This document shows positions 12,334 through 24,288 of a DNA stretch of 64,000 nucleotides, one piece after another. Each line of letters starts with the position of its first letter. The first letter of the stretch is position 1. The stretch comes from Cydia pomonella (lineage: Eukaryota; Arthropoda; Insecta; Lepidoptera; Tortricidae), in contig NC_084704.1 in NCBI RefSeq assembly GCF_033807575.1, forward strand, positions 11,555,056 to 11,619,055, given 5' to 3'. The translations under genes were made by a program, and so were the position numbers. The notes under the pieces are model-generated. The model ran no database searches. It was not told where the DNA came from and worked only from the letters and a program-made list of their open reading frames with translations.

Positions 12334-14388
12334 CTATCGTTCTCGGCTCTTGCCTTTATTAGTATTACTGGCAGCGTCAATTTTATGTGTTCTTCATTTT
12401 CAATGCTTGACAATCACATTTTCGTCAATATATAAACTAATAACATGCAAAGCTATTCCAATTTTATGACAAATACGGAAAATGGCTGGCGCGTTATTTT
12501 TTTTTTGCGCACGATTCCAATGCGCGCGCAAGGCAAAGGCGCGAACGAAATCTACAAATAGCCAATAAAAAAAATGTAAAAAAGCTAAGCTTTTCGTATT
12601 TCTATTCGATGGATGGAGATCAAGTCGATAAAATGTTATGTTTATTCATTAATGTAATTTACGGGATAATTTAATCTATAAATCATAATAGTTGGTTAAA
12701 AAAATGTATTACTCGACCAAATTAAAAAGGCTCCGTCTCCATGCATATTATTAGCAATCAGTTACCTTCTTAACTCAGTCGGATAATATAATGAAAAAGC
12801 ACGAGTGTTATAATATACTGAAAAAGCACGCGTGCACATCCATCGTGCATTTTTGGCACATCTAGGATTATGTGCCAAAAATCGGTGGAATAAAAACGTC
12901 GTTTTGAGCAGCAAGTGTGTTGAAAAACAATATAACTGAAAGTAATATGAATAAATTTGATTATTTCAACAAAATTATACATAGTTATACAAAACTTCGA
13001 AAGAACTTTTACATATAACCGACACAACATACCTCATGTCGTCTATTACCACAAGCGTAGGGAGTTGATCGAAAATTGGAATCTTGAGCATTGCGAGGGT
13101 TTCAAGGCAGGAGGGTTAAACAAACTTTGCTGCCGATCGCAATACAATTTTTTCAATACACTAAGTTAAATACTAAGTGTAAAACGTGACAAATCAAATC
13201 CAAATGAACGCTATTACATATTTTATATTTAAAATCATCGTTTAAAAGTTAATTCCACCAGCCAAGATGACAACAGAACTAAAAATTTGCAACTCTTTAC
13301 TTTGCTTGTGGATAAAATGCAATTTTCCTATCAGTCTCTCATCTTCCAATAGTAAAAACAGCTTCGAGCAGTCATGTCGTGAAAAATTATTATTTTAGTA
13401 ATTATAAATTAATTTGATTTGACCGTGGATTTACACAGAAATATTAAATCGATATTTATTTGTAATGTAATTCTAAAAGTGTTAAAAATAGCCTATCGAC
13501 AAATGTGTAGAATATGTAAGTAGGTAATTACGATTATTTCCCAGAAGAAATACCATTCCGTTGCAAAGACAGGAACCCATTTTCAATAACAAAACAAAAG
13601 AGACATTTCTCGTAGGTATGCGCTTGGACTGAGAAGTATGCGAAATATTTCTACTGATCATCCATTGTTTAGTGTAGCTACCTTCATAATGTCTCCTTAC
13701 AGTAACGGTTGCCATCATTTTTATAGTTTCTGTTATGATTTTCTGATAAATAAGTTGAGTTAAAACTTCTCAGGAAAATTGATAGTAGAAGCCAGCGAGC
13801 AATAAATAAATAACAAATAGGGTTTACTATTGACTTGGTCTACTGCCATTGTTGGTTTACTGCCTTCTTTCATCTATGCTTCTGCTTTTAAAATATACTT
13901 AGTATGGTCTGGAAAGCTGTTTTCAATTAGAACTATTGTTTTGGTTTAATGCCTCTATAAAAAATGACTACCTAAAATGTGAAACCCGTTCTAATGTAGT
14001 TAGCATACCGTTGCCGTTTAGTGCATCTTTTAAAACAAAACTGTATTAAAAGAGGCAAAATGACTTAACTATTTTTGTAATTTTTTGTATTTATTTTATT
14101 TTTACTCAAATATTCATTTTTATAACATAACCTAACACTTAACTTAAGAACTTAACCATTTTCACGTACAAAAAAAAATATTTATATGGATTTACAGTTC
14201 TGTAGCTGACTGTCCGTTTCCCAAATCTTCAAATGCTTTAAAATTATCTTTAAAAATTTAGGACTATTTATACTATTTTTACGCGTAGCACGGCATCTAG
14301 TAGCTGTCCTCAGTTCCCTATATAAAAATCTACCATGTCGGCATATCTTCGGCCTTTTCGTCACTTCCCATGGAATAGTCTCATTGTT
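12334..14388. other. Mostly unassigned DNA with one small hairpin
   Basis: A GC-rich patch at about 12485-12550 contains GCGCG/GCGCA blocks. A hairpin lies at 12840-12888. No coding region was recognised, and the open frames at 12770-13169 and 13482-13718 overlap on opposite strands without motifs. From 14040 to 14180 the DNA is very AT-rich. Confidence 0.4.
12840..12888. repeat. Short perfect-stem hairpin
   Basis: ATTTTTGGCACAT, an 8-base loop, then ATGTGCCAAAAAT, extended by the imperfect CCATCG/CGGTGG pair. The stem resembles the ATTTTTGGCAC stems of the MITEs at 24151 and 52510, so it may be a relic core of a related element. Confidence 0.5.
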
Positions 14389-14625
14389 TCATACGGATTG
14401 GTCAGTTAATAGTAAACAAATGTGATATTTGTGATCATCTAAAGAGTAATGATGTAAGGGATAAATGACACGAAGGGCAGTGTTAATGCTCGTTTCCTTG
14501 TCTTCTGGAAAAGGAGGGGGGTGGACAGGGGGGACGTTCCCATAAGGCACATCGTTACCCGAGGCAGCCGCCAGAACGACTAGTAGGAAGTCGGCGCTTA
14601 GCCGTGGGCGCTGACACATGAGCAT
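14389..14625 (-). CDS. GC-rich ORF with signal-peptide-like N terminus (unproven)
   Basis: A 78-codon frame on the minus strand lies in DNA clearly richer in GC than its surroundings (about 14480-14630). The N terminus has a few charged residues (RPRLSADF) followed by the hydrophobic, small-residue run FLLVVLAAASG, as in a secretory signal peptide. A Pro-rich stretch (VPPVHPPPFPEDKE) follows, and the composition then decays into AT-rich codons. A possible 5' splice site (CTCGG/GTAACG) lies just after the hydrophobic run, so only the first 24 or so codons might be real, as a first coding exon. I do not recognise the protein. A chance ORF in a GC patch is quite possible. Confidence 0.25.
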   Translation of the reverse strand: MLMCQRPRLSADFLLVVLAAASGNDVPYGNVPPVHPPPFPEDKETSINTALRVIYPLHHYSLDDHKYHICLLLTDQSV

Positions 14626-15106
14626 ACCGGACAGATTTGGTTGGAGATTATTTGACTATAGAAATTACAATACTACATTCTATCATATTGTCTAGCTGGA
14701 GTACAATGATACAATAATTATGCTGCTTTCATGTTGCCGCAAAATTGCATCATATGTTACTGTTTGCCAGCATTCAACGCATCATTACAATTCGTATGAC
14801 ATTCGTATACATAATGACAAGAAAATTGGTGAAATTTATCTACATTATTTTCTCTTCAACACATTGTTTTGAACGAACCTGTCGAACGAAACGTCCGCTA
14901 CACTCGCAAGCAAGCGCGGTCATGCGGCGCGCGCTCCATGCCGCATGGAAACCCCAAGATGTACTGCACCATGACTCGGCTCTCACCTCTCGGCTTCGTC
15001 CTTCGAGCTTTGCATTCAGAAGGCCCTAACTGCAAACAATGTGGGGCCAACATTTTGCATGAGTCCATGCTCTATACACGAACAAGCTTTTTATTATCAC
15101 TACCTA
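14626..15106. other. GC-rich island within unassigned DNA
   Basis: Bases about 14875-15050 are GC-richer than the flanks (GCGGTCATGCGGCGCGCGCT) and open in two plus-strand frames (ATGs at 14745 and 14869). Neither frame shows a known motif beyond a lone CKQCG. It might be exonic, promoter or an unrecognised repeat. No decision is possible from sequence alone. Confidence 0.3.
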
Positions 15107-15348
15107 CTAAAAAGCTTTTGGTCGCTGTTACTTTACTATGCGGCACGTGACGCTAATAACTATTAACCCGAGGTTTCCTTACAAAGTAAATTATAACCGT
15201 CTAAGCCAACATTGTATATGTGACATTTATTGTTGTGACACGTCACGGCAAAGCTTGTGCAGTTAGCTTGTTTAAAAAATAATGAAAACAGAATCGGCCG
15301 TACAAATCTAGTCCTATAACTCTAAGGTAAACAATAATTTCAACTTGT

Positions 15349-15443
15349 ATACAGTCAGCCAAGAAAGTGGTTTACCACTTTTCGACTTTATTACTTGACA
15401 AATAGAGTCGAAAACTGGTAAACCACATTCTTGGCTGACTGTA
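15349..15443. mobile_element. Hairpin MITE with TACAGTC ends
   Basis: Nearly the whole 95 bp is one inverted repeat: TACAGTCAGCCAAGAAAGTG at the left, and the complementary CTTGGCTGACTGTA at the right, with the stem continuing through GGTTTACCA and CGACT. The termini begin and end with TA, as expected for TA-targeting (Tc1/mariner-like) elements. Non-coding. Confidence 0.85.
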
Positions 15444-15680
15444 TATAATGACAATGAGAATACGGCATAGTTATTTCTATTTTATCAAATTAACCGTCAA
15501 TATTATTATAATAAACTAATTACGACTAACTCTAGCAAGCCTTTCATAGATGGCGTACACGACTTTGCACCACGAGGCTGTCTCGCTGTTAACGAGTAGT
15601 CTAAGGTCATTCGGTTCAGGGTAAATACTTGCACCTAACTTATGGAAATATTCTTGTCTTATGCTTGGAAAGATGTTTTT

Positions 15681-15785
15681 AAAGGGTCGGCAACGCACAT
15701 GTAACACCCCCGAAGTGGCAGGCGTCTATCTATAGGTTACGGTGACCGCTTGACAACAGGCGGGCCGTATCCTTGTTTACCACCC
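15681..15785 (-). repeat. Lepidopteran dispersed repeat fragment (AAACAAGSATACGGCCCGCC type)
   Basis: On the minus strand this reads AAACAAGGATACGGCCCGCC, then a GCGGTCACCGTAACCTAT block and GACGCCTGCCACTTCGGGGG, ending in TGCGTTGCCGACCC. The same order is present on the plus strand at 47816-47905, and a short piece at about 42017-42045. Confidence 0.7.
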
Positions 15786-16389
15786 ACGCCGCTACCTTTT
15801 GATCGCCCGCGACTCGTGGCGCGTGGCCGAAGTGCAAATGAACATTGATAACGTGCAACTTTAGGGTTATTTGGTAGTTTTGGTAAGTACAAGGTAAAGG
15901 TGAAGATTTTTCTAACCGTACCAAAATATCTTCCAACGAGCAAGCTTTTCATTCGATACTAAATATGCGCTAAGATATAGAACACGCACCTACTGGTAAT
16001 GCGCATTATGAGGTCATTATTAAGAACAAAGTAAAGGCAAAGGCACCCAACATATACATCTTGTCTTGAGTTCTCCACAAGTTAGCTTTTTGTCGCCCAC
16101 AATTATCCGACACGTGACGCTTGAACAGCCTACATGATAAAATTGAAAACGTGCACCTTAAGGTACATTTAAAGGTAATTTGTTTGGTGAGAATTCCACA
16201 TAATGTATCGTATATCATAAACTCTCTCTTTGTTCCGTAGTGCCGAAATATCTTTAAGCAAGCAAGCTTTTCATCGACTTCATCTTAGACTATGCGCTAC
16301 ACAGATTATGCACGTTCTGGTAAAGTACATGCTGGGGTAATTCAACAAGAATTCCATCTAACACACAGAAATATCTCGTTTTAAGATCT

Positions 16390-16743
16390 TTAAGAGGAAG
16401 GTCTTAAGACGAAAGTAGAGGACCCGTGCGAAATAGCCTTTTCATAAAAACGTAGTCCTCATTTTCCTCTCTGGATATTAACGTTATTGAAATTTTTTTC
16501 ACACAATTTGTTATATATCAATCACAGCTCTTTGTTTTTTTTTCGAATTTATAATTATTTTTAGAATTTGTTTGAAATCTGTTTTTCGCTCTTAAATTGT
16601 AAAAAAATCGAAAAAAGTCAAACGTAAGGGTTTAGCTATGGTTAATATATATATTATGTAAAAAAATATCCAAAATGTCAAATCCAGAGAGGAAAATGGG
16701 GACTACGTTTGTATGGAGAATCGGCCGTCGTCTTTCCTCTTAA
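16390..16743. mobile_element. TTAA-flanked MITE, copy 1
   Basis: The ends are inverted: TTAAGAGGAAGG at the left and CTTTCCTCTTAA at the right. Subterminal inverted blocks (left ACGTAGTCCTCATTTTCCTC, right GAGGAAAATGGGGACTACGT) leave no doubt about the foldback structure. The interior is AT-rich and non-coding. Both ends are TTAA, as expected for a TTAA-targeting (piggyBac-like) mover, but no transposase is present. A second copy lies at 42172-42520. It is inserted within the degenerate tandem array. Confidence 0.8.
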
Positions 16744-17758
16744 GCTACGTTTTTATCGCCCGCGACTATGCGCCACGTGGCGCGTGGCCGGCATTTATGA
16801 TAACATTGATAACGTGCAACGTAAGCTCATTTAGTACAGGGTAAAGGGGAGGTTTCTACACAACTTACCAAAATATCTTTGCACGAGCAAGCTTTGCAAT
16901 CGACTTCATCCGAGCCACAAATATTGTTCAACTTATTGAAAGCTGGACCTGATTATGTAACGTAGCTGTGCTAATGAATTTGTACCTGGTTCCCCGCGAT
17001 AAAGTCAAATTACGAAGGCTGGTGATCTATTTTGGAAATGTGTTTTTTGACTTTTTTTGTTTTATACAACAAAAGAGGTTAGTTAGTAGGGAGGTAGGCA
17101 ATGGTGAGGATTGCACCCAACATATAGAAATAATAATAAATTTCAAACTCTATACGAACTTAGCATTTCAGAGCTCTTGACTATGTGCCACGTGGCCGGC
17201 GTGCATCATAACGTCCAGTAGCAGTAAGCATGGGCCATTTAGGTAAAGGAAACGATTGCTCCCAATGTATATAAAAAATGTGTTGAATTCTACATGAGAA
17301 AACTTATCATTGATATCACGTAAAACGCGTTTAATTAGAATTTTGAAGCCACTCGACTCATACAATATAGTGATCCTGTTCAACACATGGAAAACTAGTC
17401 ATCTTGAACCCAAATTAGAACGAATATGTCCTATGTCAGCTATGTGGCGCGTGGCCGGCGCATTCCTTTCACGAACACTTAAGGCTTTCAAGAGAAGATA
17501 AATTATGTTGTTATTATAAATAATATAAGTTAATATGAATTATATAGTTAATAAGGCACTATTGTATTAGGGTTAACCTGTAAGGATAGTTTCTAAGTGA
17601 CAAGAAATAAAATAAAAGTAGGACTTCACCTGACATATGATGCTCTCTCGTCTTGAGATCCATACGAACTATTTTATATATTTAGGTACATTGCGGCAAT
17701 TCGAGTCCTTGACAGTACTCGAGGTCAATAGGACGACTGAGAACAAATATGTTCTTAA

Positions 17759-17896
17759 GCCCCATTTACACGGCGCGAGAACTTACATGCAATATTCGTT
17801 ACATTTCTTATTAGAGAGTAGAATAAATTCAGTTGATCGACTAAATACCGCAATGTAACGAAAATCGCATGCAAGTTCTTGATTCGTCTAAATGGC
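17759..17896. mobile_element. Palindromic MITE
   Basis: The left arm GCCCCATTTACACGGCGCGA pairs with the right end, whose reverse complement reads GCCATTTAGACGAATCAAGA. Inner stems pair AACTTACATGCAATATTCGT with the complement of CGAAAATCGCATGCAAGTTC. At about 138 bp it is non-coding. Confidence 0.75.
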
Positions 17897-19717
17897 TTTA
17901 GGCAACACACAAACATCAGGTCATTATAAAAAATAGAGCACAAAATGTGGTAAAAATTTCATTTCTCAAAAATGTGCATCTGTTTTGTAATTTAACACCA
18001 TTTATTTGTAAACAAAAAAATTCTAACAAAAAAGCAGAAAGATTAATTTTCTATGATGGTTGTAGTTTTAAAAATAATGAACGTATTTATTATTCTATCT
18101 AGGTGTTTGCGTTGTTTGTTTCGGAATACGAGATAGGTATGTACAAGGATATTCTTGTTAAATAGACAGCGACAAGTATTTACATAAACCCATCTTATTA
18201 CCCGTGCTTGCTTATAAAAAGTACCCTCATACTAACATCACTAACACTTATCAAGGGGGTAAGTAAACACGCAGGGAGGGGAGGGGCAACCTTGATGCGG
18301 CGCGCGCGCAGCTGCCCGCTGGTCACCTGCTCGCGGCCATATTGCAACGCGAACTATTCTTATTAACGATTTCGGCGTCAAAAATGTTGTTGGCATTTAC
18401 TCTGTCAATATCTTGTAATGTAAATTGCTTTCAACTTTCCTCCAGAGTACGGAACACCTATTTGTTAAACGCATGAGCATCCCGACTGGACAAATCGACC
18501 AAAACGGAACAGGTAGCATCTATCTATTTTAGAAATCCATATCTACCTACGTCTATGTACATCCTTATGTTGGTATGTACTTTTTTTATGATCAGACTAC
18601 TATTTAAGACTTGGAGGATTCAACAACTGGAGTCGCCTTTAAGAACTTACCCGTCTGTGGCTCATAAACAGCTCGGCCAATCAATGGTCATATGTATCGT
18701 ATGGACTGACGTTTATCTGACATGTACGTAACGTACAAATAGCCATACTTTTGTTGTGCCTCCCCGCAAAAATCGGCAGACTGTTTTGTACCACAAATTA
18801 CAACCAAGGCGTCTTGATTTGTTAAATTCCCCAAGATTAAAGATAATGAACTTTGCTTACCTTTTTAACCAATATATAGACTATAATGATGAAAATATGT
18901 AGTTTTGAGGTAACGAAGAATTGAAGAACATACAAAAACATACATAAGTACATTAGGTATACCTAAAACTCATCTGAAAATAAAAAGAAGAAACCACGTG
19001 TCAACTATGAGGCGCGAATCGGTATCAATCAATAATCAAGAATAGACAAAACATCTTCTCGGATGCATTAATAAACTTATTACTGGCCATTAACAAATCA
19101 ATGGAAGTTCAGTGCACTCACAAAAGGCGGGAAAGTTTTTAAATTGATCGTTCCATTTAAATCTTGACAGCGTTCGTATTTTGAAATTCAATCGGGCAAT
19201 TACACTTTCGATTTTGGCGGAGAATAAAGCGGATGTTTATTTTCTTTTTAAATTATAAACTCAAAGGTCAGACCGAATACACTTTAGGAGCTCGTGAGAC
19301 ACTTTTACGTGCAATGAACTTGAAACTTTAATATGTAAAAAGTAGAGTCTATAATTCAGAACTATGCAGCAACTTACTCGAGTGATCCAATGGAGCGTTT
19401 TTTTTTTTATGTAAACGCGTGTTTATTAGTCAGTAGGCATTTGCACCACATTAATATGGACGCATACATACCGTAAAGTTTTGCGCAGTTGCAAGTATGT
19501 ATTTTATTACTATCTATTACTAATAAAGTATTGAAAAAGGTATTGACGGCAATAAAAAGTAAACTAACTGCTTATTATGTTCTATAATTAGGATATGGAT
19601 ATGTGGTCTCTTGAAGGGTAGCCAATACAAATTATCATTAGGTACGCACGTGCGTTGCGATCTTATTTCTGGGGATATTCTCCGCGACTGTTATCCTTGA
19701 AAGAAAGGAGTATAATG
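17897..19717. other. Unassigned DNA with a GC island
   Basis: No gene was recognised. A GC-rich island at about 18270-18350 contains GCGCGCGCGCAGCTGCC and CACCTG (18324-18329), next to GCGGCCATATTG. A strong donor-like GGGGTAAGT lies just upstream at about 18256. The remainder is AT-rich without motifs. Confidence 0.4.
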
Positions 19718-19797
19718 TACAATCCGCTGCAGAGATACTGACCTCGTCTGCATAGACATTTGTTTGAGGGGATCAACTCTCTCTGCAGCCGACTGTA
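19718..19797. mobile_element. Small hairpin element with TACAGTC-type end
   Basis: Left TACAATCCGCTGCAGAGATA and right TCTGCAGCCGACTGTA are inverted copies with a few mismatches (right reverse complement TACAGTCGGCTGCAGAGAGA). It is about 80 bp and non-coding, and one of several short hairpins here with TACAGTC ends. Confidence 0.65.
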
Positions 19798-20211
19798 CAC
19801 ATACTATACACCTTTTCCATGGTCATATTTCGATTACAAGTTCAACCTGCTGCACATTTTTTTCATTGGACCCTAACCAAAACTTCTGTCATAAATAAAA
19901 TATTAAGGTGTTTCAATTTTGAACCGGGAGCAAGCCAAAATCCAAACGCACAGAAACACCTTGCCGGCAAAAAAGAGGCTAACGCAGAAGGCAGGTGGAG
20001 CGCTACATTAAGGGATCTTTGGACTTCCTTATCTTAAAGTGGAGGAAATTAGTTTCTGCTGAAATATTTTAAGTTGCAACCACTAACCTGCATACCTATA
20101 TGAGCAATTTAGATAGAAATCCTATTTGCAGCTTGTATTTTTTCAAACTGACAACTGACAACGCTGAATGGAGCCGAGTGCATGCTTTAAGCGAAGTGTT
20201 TTAAATAATTA

Positions 20212-20357
20212 CCCCCTTATTCATAAAACTTTACGAGCCTGATTTACTTAAATTATGTTTAATCCTTTCTTACAAATACGAGTACACAAGTCAAAATGAC
20301 AGATAAAACAAACGAAATAGCTAATTCAGCCAGTAACGCGTTTAAGAATAACGCCAT
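20212..20357. mobile_element. MITE with TTATTCATAAA ends, copy A
   Basis: Left end CCCTTATTCATAAAACTTTA; right end GCGTTTAAGAATAACGCC (consensus TTTATGAATAACG). Internal landmarks TACGAGTACACAAGTCAAAA and TGACAGATAAA are shared, in order, with the copy at 40073-40212. No coding capacity. Confidence 0.7.
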
Positions 20358-20796
20358 TAAACTAACAAAATGAAAGCTCTGAATATCAACTCTTTTTCAT
20401 ATCAAAATTCCACTCGTAACAAATATCTTACCATCCTTGCATGGCTGCCAAAATATTCATGTTTTTCGGAAAATCGAATAGATAACTACAGTTTATAGGA
20501 ACATCTATTTTAGCCCGGAATCTCCGGTATATCCGGCCAATGGTAAAATTACAAACAGGAAAATGTATTTATAGCTGAGTCATGGGTGAAATTAGACCAC
20601 TACGTGAACTAGTAATTTAGTCCGGGACCTTGACAAATTTGTGTCGTAATTGACACTGAATTTACTGTAGGTATACCAATTCAGGACATGACTTCACAAT
20701 GACTTATGGACATCTACGCTAAACTTAAACATACCTATCTTATACAATTTATTAGAATGGAATATAACCATTCTGGTAAGGTATACTGTATTTACA
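20358..20796. other. No feature recognised
   Basis: AT-rich DNA. No motif-bearing frame or TIR structure was noticed. Confidence 0.4.
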
Positions 20797-20906
20797 CAGT
20801 GGAACCTCACTAACTCGAACCTCGATAAGACGAAATCTTCATTAATACGAAATGTTTGCACATTTTTGACGTTTCCCTTCAGATTCGTGCTATCGAAGTT
20901 CCACTG
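20797..20906. mobile_element. Small MITE with pogo/Tigger-like ends
   Basis: Left CAGTGGAACCTCACTAACTC and right (reverse complement) CAGTGGAACTTCGATAGCAC are inverted. The CAGTGGAACCTCGATAA style is typical of pogo-related termini. It is about 110 bp and has no coding capacity. Confidence 0.7.
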
Positions 20907-23900
20907 TACTAAAAGCAAAACTTGCTTGTGGCGTGTTATCAAGAGATTTGTACTTCAGGAATACCTACGTCTTTTCTATAACAATATGTTTAAAATTGTA
21001 AACTAAACTAGGTAGTCAGTTTTATTTATTTTCCAATTAAAGCGTATTTAAGTTAAATATCTATCTATATTTTAATCCTTGAACCCATAATATTTAAAAT
21101 ATTTAGGCAATCTCGATAAAGACTTGCACCTGTTAATGTTAATGTGAGACCGATGAAAATTAATACATTAAATGACATCAGTCCATAAATACTACATTTT
21201 AGTAGCATTTCATTGGCATTCAACCCAAACCATTTTTCAACCCGTCTTACCTCATGAGAAAACTACCCTTAGTTTTTTTGCCTTTAAAGGGTTGGATAAA
21301 AGGCAGATGTCAAGACGTTGCAGATGGCTGGATTAATGATCTGATTTACCCTTTTCTTGTTGTGCTAGGTACATATATCTTTGTAGTTTATAATACGGTA
21401 GTGCAATTGAAAAGCACGTAATGCCCAATGTTTGTCTTACAATTCTTCAGTTAAATTTTGTTATAAAACTACAATAGATTTTTCGTATATGTATAAAGGA
21501 TTAAAAACATTGGGAGAGTAATGCAAAGTTTTGTGCTCACGAAATAAATCGGGGTAGGTAATAAGGAGGAACTATATTTACAAGCCACGCGCGTCCTATG
21601 TCAATGTAGAAGTTCAGTCAATATAAAAAGTAGCATATCAGACTATTGCGTCAAAAGTACTTACATCAATTATTAATTATTACCGATTTCTGATAGATTA
21701 AAGAGACTGCGTGTATTTTTGATAGACGTAGGTTTTAATGGTATGAAATGATTCTAAAAGAAATTTGTAATTTACTCTTAATCACACAGCATAATTATTT
21801 TTTGAAACGTTTTCGTGCTGCAATGTTTTTCGTAAGCCGTGATCACTTGTGAAGTGGTGACGACGCGTCATTAATGCGACGTCTTGATTTAAAACAAAGT
21901 AGTCATACATTGCTTGCTATTATTGTATATAGAAAAATAAAAGTCGTCCATTTTTTATAAAACCTATGAAAGTGAGTTCATTAAAGCTTAAACTAACTAC
22001 CCTTTTATTAGGTAGTCATATCAAAAATGAAACTGTTGCAGATAATATTTGAAAAAGTATGCTAGGGTGGCAGATACTTTTGGCGAGGTGTTTCATACGC
22101 TACAATTAATAATTACTGTACATCTACATACGTTAACGTCTCATATTTTAATTTAGCATAACTTTTACATAATATCAATATTATTTAGATATGTATTATA
22201 TATTCTATAAGTTACACATTACAGAACTACGTACTTAGATAGACAATTGAAATCCATAAGTTTTTAAGCTGTTGACTAAGTCGTTTACCTAAAAACATAC
22301 TTAATACTTTCAACAAAGGTATTAACAATACACCGACGTCGATGTCTATTGATTCAATGTAAGATAATAAGTTGCATTGTAAAAACATGCATTTAAAGTC
22401 ACTTAGTGGTTGTGCAGAAGATCCGCAAGCCAATAAACATAAGTGCAATATGCATTGCCGAATATCAATTAGTGGTGGTACTAAGTTACAGCGTGGCAAC
22501 ACTGATCAGTGACGAGTTTGCGATAAATACTGCAAATAAATATGCTTGCGAGAATGCGTTCCTCCAAAAAAAACTTGATTCTTATTTTTATAAAAAAATA
22601 TATTATATGCATATTTGAAAAGAGAAAACACAGAAATACTTAGGTATAACCATCCATTAAGGCGACAACAGGAGGTCTAAGTTGTAAAAATAAATTTCTT
22701 CCAGACTATATCAGTGCAAAAAATAATTAGCGGTCCTTATTGTGTACTCGTCTCATGGTAACAGCAAGATACACTGCGGTAACACTGTAACATGGAGGCG
22801 CGCGCGCAGACGCGTGCGCGCGCAACACCTGTCCGGTAACGGGACCGTCCATAATTAACCCACAACATATATTATATACTTGGAATTGTTGGCGTGAATA
22901 ATTTGAGCAGCGACCAAGGCCCTTTAATGAAGATGAATATATTTTGTAATCTAGTGTGATTATTAAATAGATAAGTATCGTAATTTTTACGAAGGGGGAG
23001 CAGCAGGGGAAGCTAAAGAAACAATCAAAAATTAAAGATTCCAGTAAAATAAATTTACCTAAAATTGATAGTACTGTTTCTGTTTAGCCCGATGGTTCAC
23101 TGGTAGAGAATGCCTCTAGGCATTAAGTTCGCCATAAAAAAATAGTCCCTTGCATTTAAATTGCGCTACATATTTTAAACGTAAACGTTTAACATAAAAC
23201 GTTACATTTGAAAGTACTGTATTGACCACAAATGTGGACACGAGCTAAAGCTTATTCCACACCATACGTGACCATCCACAAATGATCAAGAGAACCGTCC
23301 AGTAAAACTATGATCTCTGATCGAATGTTATTGTTAACTATGCCTATTCAGAGATGTTTCTCGAAAAGTACTACTGGGTGTACTCACACCCTCTGGGTGA
23401 ATTCAAGGCCTGTTTATCAATAAATTTACTATGTAGTTAATGTGACCATCGCCGGCGCAGCCTCTCGTCGCACCTTGTCACCGCGGGACTTTCAGATGAA
23501 GTCAAATTGCTGTTCAGGTGTCCGCTAAATTACTTACACGAGCTAAAATATATACCGCAACTGCACTTAAAGAGATACACTGCACGACTATTACCAGAAT
23601 CATATGCTTTTATTTTTATGATAGGCCTTACTATACATGTTAACTTCTCCCAGTTTTGCAGTTTTTATGCAGTCATATTTTGCATATTATATTACACGAG
23701 TGCAGTAATTATGCGTTAAATAAATAAGAAGTACATTGTATTTAAATCTTTTTTTTTTAATGATAAAGCGAGTACTACAAAAAGTAGTAGCATGAAATAT
23801 TAATAAACATAGTTGCCAAGTTTTCGAATGATAAATAAATTATTAATGGATACTTTAGTAAGTATTTCGCAGCTGATTGTCGGATTATTATTTATTTTGT

Positions 23901-24150
23901 TGTGTCATGAAACTTTATAAACAATAACTATTTATATAAGTCTATCGCCATACACTAATGGAAATAGCAAAGATCTGAAAAGGTCCCTGCCAGCTTCCTT
24001 ATATAGCATAGTACCTCCAATTGGCATTTTCGATTGTGTTATAATGTGGCTATACAGATGGAAATAATAATTAGATTTATTTCATTTGTTAGCGATAACT
24101 TATGCTACTGTCTTTTCTATTACTAGCAAACAATAAGACCGCAAGCAGGT
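20907..24150. other. Unassigned DNA with a GC island and one repeat scrap
   Basis: No gene was recognised. An island at 22793-22850 has GGCGCGCGCGCAGACGCGTG and CACCTG (22826-22831). A retroelement-like scrap lies at 23084-23150. Other open frames (22227-22618, 23507-23719) have no motifs. Confidence 0.4.
23084..23150 (+). repeat. Fragment of a retroelement 3' region (GGTAGAGAATGCC motif)
   Basis: GCCCGATGGTTCACTGGTAG followed by AGAATGCCTCTAGGCATTAA and a GTTCGCC end. The same order recurs at 63372-63461 with an A-rich tail, suggesting the 3' end of a SINE or LINE family. The first half is faintly tRNA-like, but there is no tRNA fold. Confidence 0.5.
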
Positions 24151-24288
24151 AGACAGGTCACGTCTGAAAATATCGATGCGCAAAAAAGTGCCAAAAATAT
24201 GTATACACGACTTTATTGCCCATATATTAAGGTAGTATACATATTTTTGGCACATTTTTCGTAACAATATTTTCAGACGTGACTGTAC
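24151..24288. mobile_element. Hairpin MITE (GTCACGTCTGAAAATATCGAT family), copy 1
   Basis: Long inverted arms: GGTCACGTCTGAAAATATCG at the left and TATTTTCAGACGTGACTGTA at the right, with an inner stem GCCAAAAATATGTATAC against GTATACATATTTTTGGC. The loop is ACGACTTTATTGCCCATA and continues. The copy at 52510-52644 has the same arms with the loop reversed. Confidence 0.9.

Larger units (their letters stand above)
15107..17470. repeat. Degenerate tandem repeat array with CACGTG/GGCGCGTGGCC core
   Basis: Related blocks recur in the same orientation at about 15107, 15791, 16085, 16748, 17166 and 17426. The best copy (16748) reads ATCGCCCGCGACTATGCGCC, then ACGTGGCGCGTGGCCGGC, then GATAACATTGATAACGTGCA. 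Parts shared by several copies are AATATCTTTGCACGAGCAAG (variants at 15925, 16248 and 16873), CAAGCTTTTCATCGACTTC, and CCCAACATATA near 16048 and 17117. Spacing is near 294 bp for copies 2 to 3 and about 310 bp for copies 3 to 4 once the MITE at 16390-16743 is subtracted. Other spacings are irregular. Five copies keep some form of the CACGTG or GGCGCGTGGCC core. The repeat is heavily diverged, so it is old. Confidence 0.7.

Noticed and set aside
18661..18714. Possible minus-strand exon ending at CAGACGG/GTAAGT
   Set aside because: All three frames contain a stop, and the acceptor lacks a pyrimidine tract.
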